From Nemertoderma westbladi (lineage: Eukaryota > Xenacoelomorpha > Nemertodermatida > Nemertodermatidae), in the NCBI GenBank assembly GCA_032718475.1, contig JAUCBJ010008446.1, forward strand, positions 1 to 29,454: a stretch of 29,454 nt of DNA, read 5' to 3'. This document shows, piece by piece, positions 1 to 9,419 of this stretch (its first letter is position 1; each line of letters begins with the position of its first letter). The notes under the pieces were generated by a model that saw only the letters and a program-made list of their open reading frames with translations, had not been told where the DNA came from and made no database searches. The translations under genes were made by a program, and so were the position numbers.

Positions 1-3000
1 TTGGGGAAGACTCATCGTTGATGTCCTTTTCGTAAGTAAGTGCTCGATACACCGCGGTATTTATTAGATAACAGGATTCATTGGCGTCGGAGAATTCGTC
101 AGTATAGAATCCTTCCATCTCAGACTCTTGATCAGTGTCATTTACGTCACTAAATTGGACATGTAGTTCGGGCTCACTTACCTGACTCTGTTTGTCTCGT
201 TCGAACTCACTGTGTAACAAGATGTGATGTTTCGCGCCACACTTGGCACACTTTATGTCGGAGTAACAGGTTCGCCGTTGGTGTCCTGGTCTGAGGCAAT
301 TATAGCATAACCGCTTGTCCCACACAACTGTACGTCTGTCTTCAAGGGATTTCTTTAGAAATGCAGCACACGCACTCAAACGGTGTGTCCCGTCGCACAG
401 CGCACAGTTAGGTTTTATGTTACTCACTTTACCTTGGTTAACTTGATGCACTCTCGTTTTTTCTTCGGGTTTTCTTCGGTGCATTCTGTTAGGAGACTGA
501 GGAGGGGTCTTGGCAACCTGCTCTCTCCTATCGTTGTTTCGAGCCTTGTATTTACTTACGTCCTTTGAGGTTTTGTCAACATAGTAAGATCGGTCTGTGT
601 CTTTCCCGCTGTCCTCTTCTTGGGAAGGTTGGCTTTCGCCGTCGTCAGTGTAACACACCGGTGTTACTCTTCTCCTAAAAGTGGGTTTCTCACTTACCTT
701 ATTTTCCGATGTTTTCTCTCTGGACTGCTTGATGAGTTGTAGTTTTACTTCACCATCTAAGAAAGACATGAGATCAGCCATGGTAGGACTTCGTCGTTGT
801 TGTTCATTCATGTACAACACTTTCTTGTCCCAGCGTGTACATACTCCACCCTTTGGTAAAGTAGAGACTACGGCTCCAATAACCATGGAACTCTGATATT
901 CATGCGACTTACCTAACCAGTCCAGTTGTCTACAGATCTCTTGAATTTCATCGGAAAACTCTATAATCCCGCTACTAAGGAAGTGTCGGGGGGCTACTAA
1001 TTTTGCATACAAATACTTAGCTATGTTATCCTTGTTACCATACCTGATGTTTAACGTATCCCAAACTTGTCTTAATCCTTCTGGATGTCCAATAAACTTT
1101 AACGCCATTAACTTGGGAGGTCCTTCCAAGCACTTGATGAGGAATCTAAGTTTCTCTCCGTTAGATAGTACAGAGTTCTGTATGCTATCTTTGTAATATT
1201 CGTTGAAAGGTAACCATTTCATCTCATCTCCATTGAATTTGACGATCTCTCCCACTTTGACCGCTTGGCGGGCTTCTGTTCTAGCCATCTGACGCGTAAA
1301 GCTTTCTTGGGCCATCGTGTTATTTAATATCGAATTATCGGTATATAAATTTCTCGGATCATTATCAGGTCTATAGGGAATATCATTAATAACAGGTCTA
1401 TAATCACCCTTAATAGGGTTTGCTATAGGAGTTTCAACTTCACTAGCAGTATAGATGCGTGTAGGCTCCACACCTTGCGCATGTAATACTTCAAACCTAA
1501 CAGGTTGACACAATGTTACAGGGGGTATTGGTATGCCCTTTTGTATATTGACTAATTTGTCGCGTTCTAGCGCGATACTTTGCTGCACTTCTTGCAACTC
1601 TGCTCTACCTTCCCTCACTGTTCCCTTAAGTTGGTGGACAGTCTCCTGCATCTGTCCTAGCAGGAGATTCATCCCCCGCCGTCCCTCTTCCACCCACTCA
1701 ACCGCCGAAGCGGGAGTCGCCAACATAGTAGCGGGCTGACGCGGGACGACGGGAGACAAATTTTTTATTTCTCTCTCTGCTATCTGGACAGGGATATTCT
1801 CTTGGACTGTTCCACCGGGTACAGGCAGTGTAGTACTATGTAAAGGGAATTTAGAGTTAAGCTCTGGAAGTACAGGGGTCTCTAACACAGAAGTGACTTT
1901 GGGAACGACAGGCCTAATTATCTCAGGCTCATCAACTATTGTAGAGAGTCTTTGGACCTTAATACTTTGGGCTGTAGGTTCTATACTACTCAAGTCTGTG
2001 CTAGCTAGCTGTCTTCTAACAGCTGGGGGCAAATCAGGCAATTTGCGACGGTAAGATGTTTTTCTACGCCTACTTAGATGAGATCTATTTCCTCCGCCTT
2101 CAGGATCGGAAGTCTCGCCTTCCTCCAAGGATGTGTATCCCTGGCGCTTGGGAGTAGATTTTCTCATCATCTGCATTTGATTAGCAGTAAACTGTTTATT
2201 TATACTGTCTTGCGTCTCTTGCAGATTTTCCAACTCCAGTTGGATAGTCTCCTCAGAAGCTCTCCGTTCTGCTTCTGCCACTGCTGCTTTTCTTTCTGCT
2301 TCTGCTTCTGCCGCCTTTCTTTCGGCTTCTGCTTCTGCCGACTTTCTTTCGGCTTCTGCTTCTGCCGCCTTTCTTTCGGCTTCTGCTTCTGCCGACTTTC
2401 TTTCGGCTTCTGCTTCTGCCGCCTTTCTTTCGGCTTCTGCCTCTGCCGCCGCTGCTGCTGCCACCTTTCTTTTCTCTATCCATTCTTTCTTTACTTGTTC
2501 TTCTCGGACTCTAGTGAGGCGGAGTTTTTCATCACATTCAGCTTGGTTTGCAGCTAACATTTCGGCATCGATTGAGTCCAACACAAGCTTGGTTCCTTCA
2601 CTATTAGGGGAAAGTCCAGACAGCCGTCTCCTCAACTCTTCGTCTCCTAGGAAACGCTGATAGTCGGACAAATAAATGTCGATAGCGTCTCTAGTTCGCG
2701 GTTGCTCGGCGGTCTCTTCGCTTTCCGCTTGAGAAAGGGTGACATCAGTTTGTTCTTCATAGGGTGATCTCTCAGCCAGCTGGGATTTCCACTGGGCCGT
2801 TTCCTGTACTTTGAGACCTACCCGATGTAACCAAGTTTTGACAGCAACCTGCAGCGACGTGTCCTGTCTTCTTTTGGAAGTTTCCTCAAAGGCTGAGAGG
2901 ATTAGTCGAATGCGTAGGGTTCTTTCGCGTACTTGGTATAGCAGCTCTTCCTGCTCTTGAGGTCCTTGAGGTTGTCGAAACAGTTGTTCTTCCAATCGCT

Positions 3001-3637
3001 CCAAGGAGCCGAAGAATCCCTGCACATATCCTGCTGCCGACCTCTTCCAAACAGCTGGATCCATTGTATCTTTAGCCACTCCCATCCTGTGTATATCTTC
3101 CCAAGTAGCCTCGGACAGATCCAACGGGAGTCCGAGTCCGGGAAAGTTCCATTGTGACTCGACAATAGACATCAATTCTTCCCTGGCGTATCCCGCATAA
3201 TTATCTTGGGTCGCTCGCTTATTTCTCGCCCAGTCAGCTTGATGTTCCTCCACCGCAATGAATATAGTAGTTAGCACTGCAGCAGGAAGGGTAAGAAGGG
3301 GGTCCGAGTAGACTGTAGCAGCCATTTGCACTCCGCGTTCGGGGGTCAACTCGACAGTATCCGAACTACTGGAGCTATCGGATCGCTGGGAACTAGGTTC
3401 TTGACCAAGATGTTGCTGCGATAGGACAGCTGCCTCTTGGTTCCGTTTGACCTGGGCTCGAGTACCTATGATGGACCTATGGTGGATTAGCCTAGGGTCT
3501 GATACTACTGGAGGGATGACCTTTCTTGCAGTAGGAGGTGAACTGAACTCCTTTCTTAATCGCTCTACACTCCTATCTGTGTCACAGATGGTGGTATCGA
3601 TTAGACTGTCTGACAGGTTTTGCTGAGTGTCAGACAT
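1..3637 (-). CDS. BEL/Pao retrotransposon gag (gag-pol N-terminal part), runs off left edge
   Basis: Gag packages the element RNA into cytoplasmic particles, and in BEL/Pao elements it is made as a fusion with protease, RT and integrase. The frame is open from the ATG at 3637 to the window edge, about 1212 codons. In order it shows: a Ser/Thr-rich N-terminus; an Ala/Glu/Arg/Lys coiled-coil region near residues 390-460 built from 9-residue repeats (AEAEAERKA/S); a DUF1759-like gag domain near residues 795-870 (KFNGDEMKW...); and three zinc-knuckle units near residues 1078-1140 (CALCDGTHRLSAC, CYNCLRPGHQRRTC, CAKCGAKHHILLH). The last two are characteristic of BEL/Pao and normally precede the DUF1758 protease, which would lie left of the window. 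No stop or frameshift was found in the parts I translated, so the copy may be young. I chose the ATG because the gag-like sequence starts there and the DNA upstream is AT-rich repeat. Confidence 0.88.
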   Translation of the reverse strand, partial: MSDTQQNLSDSLIDTTICDTDRSVERLRKEFSSPPTARKVIPPVVSDPRLIHHRSIIGTRAQVKRNQEAAVLSQQHLGQEPSSQRSDSSSSSDTVELTPERGVQMAATVYSDPLLTLPAAVLTTIFIAVEEHQADWARNKRATQDNYAGYAREELMSIVESQWNFPGLGLPLDLSEATWEDIHRMGVAKDTMDPAVWKRSAAGYVQGFFGSLERLEEQLFRQPQGPQEQEELLYQVRERTLRIRLILSAFEETSKRRQDTSLQVAVKTWLHRVGLKVQETAQWKSQLAERSPYEEQTDVTLSQAESEETAEQPRTRDAIDIYLSDYQRFLGDEELRRRLSGLSPNSEGTKLVLDSIDAEMLAANQAECDEKLRLTRVREEQVKKEWIEKRKVAAAAAAEAEAERKAAEAEAERKSAEAEAERKAAEAEAERKSAEAEAERKAAEAEAERKAAVAEAERRASEETIQLELENLQETQDSINKQFTANQMQMMRKSTPKRQGYTSLEEGETSDPEGGGNRSHLSRRRKTSYRRKLPDLPPAVRRQLASTDLSSIEPTAQSIKVQRLSTIVDEPEIIRPVVPKVTSVLETPVLPELNSKFPLHSTTLPVPGGTVQENIPVQIAEREIKNLSPVVPRQPATMLATPASAVEWVEEGRRGMNLLLGQMQETVHQLKGTVREGRAELQEVQQSIALERDKLVNIQKGIPIPPVTLCQPVRFEVLHAQGVEPTRIYTASEVETPIANPIKGDYRPVINDIPYRPDNDPRNLYTDNSILNNTMAQESFTRQMARTEARQAVKVGEIVKFNGDEMKWLPFNEYYKDSIQNSVLSNGEKLRFLIKCLEGPPKLMALKFIGHPEGLRQVWDTLNIRYGNKDNIAKYLYAKLVAPRHFLSSGIIEFSDEIQEICRQLDWLGKSHEYQSSMVIGAVVSTLPKGGVCTRWDKKVLYMNEQQRRSPTMADLMSFLDGEVKLQLIKQSREKTSENKVSEKPTFRRRVTPVCYTDDGESQPSQEEDSGKDTDRSYYVDKTSKDVSKYKARNNDRREQVAKTPPQSPNRMHRRKPEEKTRVHQVNQGKVSNIKPNCALCDGTHRLSACAAFLKKSLEDRRTVVWDKRLCYNCLRPGHQRRTCYSDIKCAKCGAKHHILLHSEFERDKQSQVSEPELHVQFSDVNDTDQESEMEGFYTDEFSDANESCYLINTAVYRALTYEKDINDESSP
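2262..2470 (-). repeat. 27-bp tandem repeat inside gag (9-residue coiled-coil units)
   Basis: About six in-frame copies of a 27-bp unit encode AEAEAERKA or AEAEAERKS in the gag. Alternate copies differ at one codon (GCG/TCG), so Ala and Ser alternate, which suggests the array grew by doubling 54-bp pairs. The opposite strand is also open here, giving a spurious Phe/Cys-rich frame. Confidence 0.85.
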
Positions 3638-4959
3638 GTTTAGCTATACAGTTGAATGTCTACTACTATAGTTTCAGTTAAAGCAAGTCTAGTAATTCAG
3701 TATGACCGCAAGCCTAGCGATTTATTACCGATACCGTTACTCAGTGTAACGTGATATATATACAATATATTAGAATACCGGTATGCTTATAATATATATA
3801 TAAGTATTATTACAGACTAGATTTGTCACAGAGTACCGGTATATAATTTTAGCACAAATATATATAAATATATAATAGGCCTATCGTGAATACCGGTATA
3901 CAGCTTACACCTATAGTATATATAAGTATAATTATGAACTAGAATTAATTACAGAATACCGGTATGATTTCAGCTCAAATTTATAGAAATAAATATAATA
4001 AGCCTATGGTAAGTACCGGTATGTCAATTATTTTTAGAATAATTGAATTTCTGAATATTTTAGGGTTACTTGGTTACTTTAACTTACTTTATTACCGTTA
4101 TTTAAGCAGTAGTCCAACTGATATTGAGACCTAGTTGTTGTATGACAGGCCTACTATTTATAAATCGTTTAAGTTGATTTATAATAGATGTATACCCGTT
4201 TAAAAAGGGTTTTGTCAATATTTGAAATAAATGTTATTATTTCTGGGGAGTCACTACACAGAAGCTGTGCGCTCTCAGTGAAGTGTTACTTATTGAGACA
4301 CTAAAACTGATAATTCTAATTTACCTAAGTTACTTAATACTACAAATTACTTACGATATGGGTGAGATTAATTCTCTAATTAAACACAACAAAATATTAC
4401 GTACGAAATTTTTAGGGTAATTTTACAGGAAGTCTACAAACCAGCCTAACAAAGGGTTAGAATTCTGGTTATTACAAGGGACAGGGTACTACGGTATTTA
4501 AATAATAAGTAGTAGTAAATATACTGCGTTGTCCAGATAGGAAAATACCACCGCCTGACGACCTATAACCGAACTGTATCGCTATAGGTACTACGTTATG
4601 TATCACGGAGTGTTCCTACCTAGAAGTTAATAGAGCTAACGAATGTGCCTATCAACCACTTTACAACACAAATATACTGCCTACACACTAATTACTTCGG
4701 AAAGCACTGTACACTAAACCCTAAATTAGGTACAAGTACCGGTATAACAAATAATCAGTAGTTAAATATACTTGAACAGTTAAAAGAACCACGGCATCTG
4801 CTGGAGTGACCAGAGCACAGAGTCACCAGTCTTGTCCTACGCCAAGCAGCCCGTGTAGTACCGGGGTTAATTTAACTATAATGGTATGTATAACAAGCGC
4901 AATTACTGTAGGAATAAACTTGGGGACATGAATGTTGCGAATAATCGCATAAACTCTGA
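3638..4959. other. non-coding DNA upstream of gag; probable 5' UTR/LTR territory
   Basis: AT-rich with no credible ORF. For the minus-strand BEL/Pao element this is the 5' side, so its untranslated leader and 5' LTR should lie somewhere between 3.64 and about 6.3 kb. I cannot mark LTR ends or a primer-binding site because the partner LTR is outside the window. It contains the 115-123-bp repeats at 3774-4011. Confidence 0.4.
3774..4011. repeat. two imperfect 115-123-bp tandem repeats with TACCGGTA
   Basis: Units start at about 3774 and 3889, and a third start is seen near 4011. Each unit is two half-units of about 60 bp, and each half opens with (A/G)TACCGGTAT and continues in TATATA-rich sequence. 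The halves alternate in pattern (A-B-A'-B'), so the true unit is the dimer. Confidence 0.65.
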
Positions 4960-5850
4960 ATAATAAATATTACGCTACCCGCACAGAATACTCAAACAAA
5001 AATACAAACCAAACGCTGGCAGACTACTATCAAGCCTAAACAAACTACAGTATGTGCAGATTCTGAAACTGTTAGTTAGTATGCGTTCTAACACGGTAGT
5101 ACGACTTATTCTTTAAGAGGGGATTGACCTTACAGCATATGGCTGCCCCAACTTACTAACGGCACTTTATCAGACAAACTCTACACACGCAGCAATCCCT
5201 TCAGACCTAAGAATAGCTAGACAACAATCCAGCCTACAAAATAGTTGAGTAATAACTATTACGGTACCTGAACAGACTACACAAAACAAACACAGGCCAA
5301 AATACTGGCAGACCACGATCAAGCCTAAATAAACTACAGTATATGCAGATTCTGAAACTGTTAGTTAGTATGCGTTCTAACACGGTAGTACGACTTATTC
5401 TTTAAGAGGGGATTGACCTTACAGCATATGGCTGCCCCAACTTACTAACGGCACTTTATCAGACAAACTCTACACACGCAGCAATCCCTTCAGACCTAAG
5501 AATAGCTAGACAACAATCCAGCCTACAAAATAGTTGAGTAATAACTATTACGGTACCTGAACAGACTACACAAAACAAACACAGGCCAAAATACTGGCAG
5601 ACCACGATCAAGCCTAAATAAACTACAGTATATGCAGATTCTGAAACTGTTAGTTAGTATGCGTTCTAACACGGTAGTACGACTTATTCTTTAAGAGGGG
5701 ATTGACCTTACAGCATATGGCTGCCCCAACTTACTAACGGCACTTTATCAGACAAACTCTACACACGCCGTAATCTCTCCAAACCCAACAACAGTCAGAC
5801 AGCAGCTCAGCCTACAATTATCTGAACAATCTGAGCAGACTTACACGTCT
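4960..5850. repeat. 289-bp tandem repeat, about three units, homogeneous core
   Basis: The same landmark (GCAGATTCTGAAACTG) recurs at 5056, 5345 and 5634, an exact 289-bp period. From about 5048 to 5768 the units look identical or almost so. The outer parts (about 4960-5047 and 5769-5850) are clearly diverged versions of the same unit. No ORF is conserved in it. It lies upstream of the minus-strand gag and may belong to that element's leader or LTR, which is inference. Confidence 0.85.
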
Positions 5851-5999
5851 TCAGCTCAATATTAACTTACTAGGAAATAAAACCGACAGAAATGAGTAAA
5901 ATCTCAATAAAAACCACGGCGGCCGTTCCCTGATTAAATACTAAGACCTACCGGTATACTATGATCAAATTCGAATAATACTAATGTACTTATACAGCA
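5851..5999. other. non-coding spacer
   Basis: AT-rich sequence between the 289-bp and 38-bp arrays. It has one TACCGGTAT copy near 5949 and nothing else recognisable. Confidence 0.3.
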
Positions 6000-6128
6000 G
6001 TACCGGTTAGGACAGTTGGGCCTACAGACCTACAGAAGTACCGGTTCTGGCAGTTGGACCTACGGACCTACAGCAGTACCGGTTCTGGCAGTTGGGCCTA
6101 CTGACCTACAGAAGTACCGGTTCAGGTT
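6000..6128. repeat. 38-bp tandem repeat, three units plus a partial
   Basis: GTACCGGTT recurs at 6000, 6038, 6076 and 6114, an exact 38-bp period. The rest of each unit reads roughly CTGGCAGTTGGGCCTAC then GACCTACAG. Units differ at only a few positions. Confidence 0.85.
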
Positions 6129-7249
6129 TACCAGTCACTACGGTATTTTGCAACCTTATTGCTTACTGCAATAAGATCGATAACTGTTACTGTTCGCGCT
6201 TTTGAAGACCTTTAGCAGTTTAACCTGCCAAAATTTATATGTCTTTTAGTTAATTAACACACCTTTAGCATACGACAATATTTTATGCTAATAAACAAAA
6301 CATTAGCCGAAGCCAGCCCATGCGCGATCATTCACCCGATGGATACACCCGGGAGGCTGAATTCGGATGCTTAAATTTTATTATTGCAGCGTAAGATTGC
6401 AGTGTAGACCTACTGTATTATTCAATTGATTGTTAATAATTAATTTCTGACAGATATTATTAGCTTTCGGGAAATATTAACAGTTCCTTTAGGACGTGGC
6501 GCTCTATCTATTTAAACAGAGCTAGGACTTATACTAAACGCAACGATAATGCTTATAATTAAAGTATAAGGCGCATTCTTTAGGAAATGCTTTGTTACCA
6601 ATCACAATCATGCACACTATTCTGCCGACCGTCAGTAAATTTGATCACACATAAAGAGAACAGCAATTGACTCATGTAGTGTCTGCTAAATAACATTAGA
6701 TTCAATACACACCACATTGATATAAATCGCAATTGTTATATATAGCCCGTCTCTCTAACCTGTAGTGTATCAAGAAAATTGGGAAATTTGGGTGATTTAT
6801 CCGTATTCTCCAAAGGTCAATATTTCATCAACAAATCTATACAATTAATAACTGACGGTAAATAACAGTACAAACAATATGATTAATGCAGTTAAATTAA
6901 GTGAGATTAGTTAGTGAGGTTAGGTAACAGTTATACTCTCTATAATTTAAGCAGTTTTACTAAAGTTCTTCCCAAAAGCCGGTGTTATGGCGAAAAATGG
7001 GAGCACAACAACAGAATCATATGAAGAATCATATGACTACCTGACTATACGAGGATACCAACTACCCTTATTCCCCGAAGCTCCCGTCCAACACAGAGGA
7101 TGAGCATACAGATAGGAAATTCAGTTCAGTAGCTCTGGGATAGGTCAAAATCAACGCCCACTCAAATTCTATTGGCCGATACGGACAGCAGGGCTGAGGC
7201 AACCTCCCTAAGCTGGTTGGCTGATCGAACAGAACCCAGATACCTTCGT
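6129..7249. other. non-coding DNA, no supported gene
   Basis: AT-rich up to about 6960, then a somewhat more GC-rich stretch to 7249. A 71-codon minus-strand frame at 7068-7283 starts with GTG inside the 130-bp repeat and matches no family I know. I see no repeat partner elsewhere in the window. Confidence 0.35.
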
Positions 7250-7379
7250 ACAGCCCATCAGCCAATAAGCTGGTAGCTTGCACTATTTTAGCTGTAGATC
7301 CCTTTTAGAGTATTCTAGCGACCGGGGGGGAACTGGCCAGCAAGGCAAACGAATCAGTTATCCCACAAAAGCTTTTACA
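7250..7379 (-). repeat. 130-bp terminal direct repeat, copy 1
   Basis: Identical over its whole length to 8893-9022. Contains a run of seven G (ACCGGGGGGGAACTGG). On the minus strand it would be the 3' LTR-like copy. Confidence 0.9.
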
Positions 7380-7457
7380 CCGCTCCCAGAAAATGGGATT
7401 TAAGTCTATAAAGTATACAAAATCACAGTTTCTAAAATATAAAAATACTCTAAACAG

Positions 7458-8888
7458 TTAGTCTTTCTTGCGCGGACGGCGTTTACGCAGTTTTTTAAGG
7501 CTAGCAAGAGTCCTTTTCTCTTTGGGGCGAGCCACTTTACAAGGAGGGCTATAACTCCTGGGTGAAGGGTGCAATATGATTGCATCAGAAGGTATGGGAT
7601 TACGATCGGTGTATCCGCCGGTCGAAGTACCGGGTTGATTGACATCAACGTCCGGGGAGAGGGGTCTAACGGCTTTGAGAGCTCGTTTCAAGACAGCCGC
7701 TCTTACGGGTCCTTTACGAGTGGTCTGAACGAGGGCCGTGGGTGGACCATAGGCAGTTAGAAACTTCCTTGGTTTAATGGTTCTTTCCAACTCGCGTTCG
7801 CGGGCTCGGTACTCGTAAGGCCGTCGATATACTTCCTGTAACTCGGGGTGTGAGTTAACAAATAAGTCTCCATAGGCAGGATCTTGACGGATAAAGTTTA
7901 TTAAGTTGTAAGAATGGATGTCACTAGGATTAATGCTCCTGAGAAATTTGCGTACATATTTGGTTGAAATACATTCTCCAACGCGCTTCAGTAGTTCATA
8001 ACTTGATAGGCGTGATTTCTGCTCGACGGAGGCAAACAAATAAGGATGGAACGCATAAACTCCTTCGTAAGCGCGTCCAGGGTAATAGCGATGGCGTGAA
8101 TCACAATGTAAATCAGCGTTCGCTTCCCAAGCTCTGATATAACGTAGTACAATCATTTCATCGACGCTCTCTAAATCATGATTAAAGGGACAATCAAAGC
8201 TGGCGTGTCCTTTTAATTGACAATGATGGCATTGAGTCATAAATTGGGGGCAGACAGCAAAAATGTGCAAATTATTAAGCCGACAATATGCACAATAGAT
8301 TTCCATCGACGGTTGCTCGTGGAAATAGGAACAGAGATCGTTGGTGTCCATAGACGTAATATGGTCTCTCGATGCGCACAGCCGACAACGTTGTCGAGAA
8401 ACATAATTGGCATGGCGATAATCATACGCAGTAAGACACTGTGGACCTTGATACCATTCCAATATGTAGTCGCTATCGCTACTCCGAGACGTGGGGGGCT
8501 GAATCTCTTCAGATTCTAAACATATGGGTTCGTCTTCCCCTTGTATAGTTGAGGTAGGCATGGCCGTCTCTTCAAGTGGACCTACCGTCTGAATTTCCAC
8601 GACCGAATAACCTGTGGGGATTCGAGGTCTTTGGATAACAGAGGAGTGCATGTTTATTATACAAATGTCTTTGAAAATAGCAAATCCAGCGCTATCTAAC
8701 TTCTCCGCAGCCGAGTCTCTTAAGCTGAGCTTGGTCAAAGCGCGGTCTTTGAATTGGCTATCCACGTTGCGAAACGGGGTTAAAAACCGTCGGAAACATT
8801 CAAAGCGGATGAATTTATTATGTTCATCTAGCTTAGCGAGTTTGGTCCCAAGGATTAATGGATGGGCGCGTATAGTACGACTGCACAC
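7458..8888 (-). CDS. gag-like protein with three zinc-knuckle-type Cys/His clusters, 476 codons
   Basis: Not assigned to a named family. Between residues 168 and 233 there are three Cys/His groups. The third is a canonical retroviral knuckle, C-X2-C-X4-H-X4-C (CHHCQLKGHASFDC, C220-C233). The second has one extra residue (CAYCRLNNLHIFAVC, C199-C213), and the first starts CRLCASRDH at C168. An acidic, Ser-rich stretch precedes them (about 115-140). The C-terminus is Pro/Ser-rich and ends in a strongly basic tail (residues 452-476), as in nucleic-acid-binding capsid proteins. The open frame begins just after a TGA in the 130-bp repeat. Position 8888 is a GTG and the first in-frame ATGs are near residue 80 and later, so translation may start internally or the 5' end may be spliced. 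It fills almost the whole interior of the repeat-bounded element. A captured host knuckle protein is the alternative. Confidence 0.7.
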   Translation of the reverse strand: MCSRTIRAHPLILGTKLAKLDEHNKFIRFECFRRFLTPFRNVDSQFKDRALTKLSLRDSAAEKLDSAGFAIFKDICIINMHSSVIQRPRIPTGYSVVEIQTVGPLEETAMPTSTIQGEDEPICLESEEIQPPTSRSSDSDYILEWYQGPQCLTAYDYRHANYVSRQRCRLCASRDHITSMDTNDLCSYFHEQPSMEIYCAYCRLNNLHIFAVCPQFMTQCHHCQLKGHASFDCPFNHDLESVDEMIVLRYIRAWEANADLHCDSRHRYYPGRAYEGVYAFHPYLFASVEQKSRLSSYELLKRVGECISTKYVRKFLRSINPSDIHSYNLINFIRQDPAYGDLFVNSHPELQEVYRRPYEYRARERELERTIKPRKFLTAYGPPTALVQTTRKGPVRAAVLKRALKAVRPLSPDVDVNQPGTSTGGYTDRNPIPSDAIILHPSPRSYSPPCKVARPKEKRTLASLKKLRKRRPRKKD

Positions 8889-8892
8889 ATCG

Positions 8893-9022
8893 ACAGCCCA
8901 TCAGCCAATAAGCTGGTAGCTTGCACTATTTTAGCTGTAGATCCCTTTTAGAGTATTCTAGCGACCGGGGGGGAACTGGCCAGCAAGGCAAACGAATCAG
9001 TTATCCCACAAAAGCTTTTACA
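8893..9022 (-). repeat. 130-bp terminal direct repeat, copy 2
   Basis: Identical to 7250-7379. In the minus-strand reading it is the 5' LTR-like copy and ends four bases before the ORF region. Confidence 0.9.
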
Positions 9023-9360
9023 GTCTGTCTGTCTCCTGTCTGCGTCTGTTAGTGCAATTAGTAGGCAACTAAACCTCCCACAACTCAACAATGCAGTCAG
9101 TGAAAATAATAAATTCTGGCCTTGATAAATAATGAGGGTATTATATTATTCCAGTATTCAGTTATATTGATATCCATATCAAAATTCACAGTACCTGCTG
9201 ACTGGAATTCAAGCACAGAAGAAAGGGACCTACTGAGTTTAGATTTGCAGACCACAGTGTGGTTTTGAGTAGTGGTGACCGTGACCGGTACTGGTACTTA
9301 TCTAATTTACAATCTGATAATTCTATATAGGCTTCTGCTAGACCACTAGACCATTACCAT
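9023..9360. other. non-coding spacer
   Basis: No ORF, repeat partner or motif family recognised. It opens with a short GTCTGTCTGT run. Confidence 0.3.
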
Positions 9361-9419
9361 ACATTCAGTCATCAGTACAGAGAAGGCTAAGATAAGTAAA
9401 TCTTTCATTGATATTGAAT

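Larger units (their letters stand above)
7250..9022 (-). mobile_element. compact terminal-direct-repeat element carrying one gag-like ORF (TR-GAG/TRIM-like)
   Basis: Two identical 130-bp direct repeats (7250-7379 and 8893-9022) enclose 1513 bp with one long minus-strand ORF encoding zinc knuckles. Read on the minus strand the repeats start TGTAAAAG, and the distal one is preceded by GGGAGCGG, which could serve as a polypurine tract. This resembles short LTR elements that keep only gag and depend on another element for RT. Against it: the repeat does not end in CA, no primer-binding site starting TGG follows the proximal repeat, and I see no target-site duplication (flanks CTTCGT and GTCTGT). 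Identity of the repeats suggests recent insertion or recent duplication. Confidence 0.55.

Noticed and set aside
2078-2557. 159-codon plus-strand frame rich in Phe/Cys/Ser
   Set aside because: It is the antisense of the gag coiled-coil repeat; its regularity comes from the 27-bp repeat on the other strand.
2902-3165. 87-codon minus-strand frame inside the gag region
   Set aside because: It is in a different frame from the continuous gag and has no motif of its own.
3638-6300. Exact 5' LTR of the BEL/Pao element
   Set aside because: Without the 3' LTR in the window and with no clear primer-binding site, any boundary would be invented.
7068-7283. 71-codon minus-strand frame that begins in the 130-bp repeat
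   Set aside because: Possible read-out of the repeat into flanking DNA; no family similarity and the start is a GTG.
8217-8519. 100-codon plus-strand frame
   Set aside because: Antisense of the zinc-knuckle ORF.
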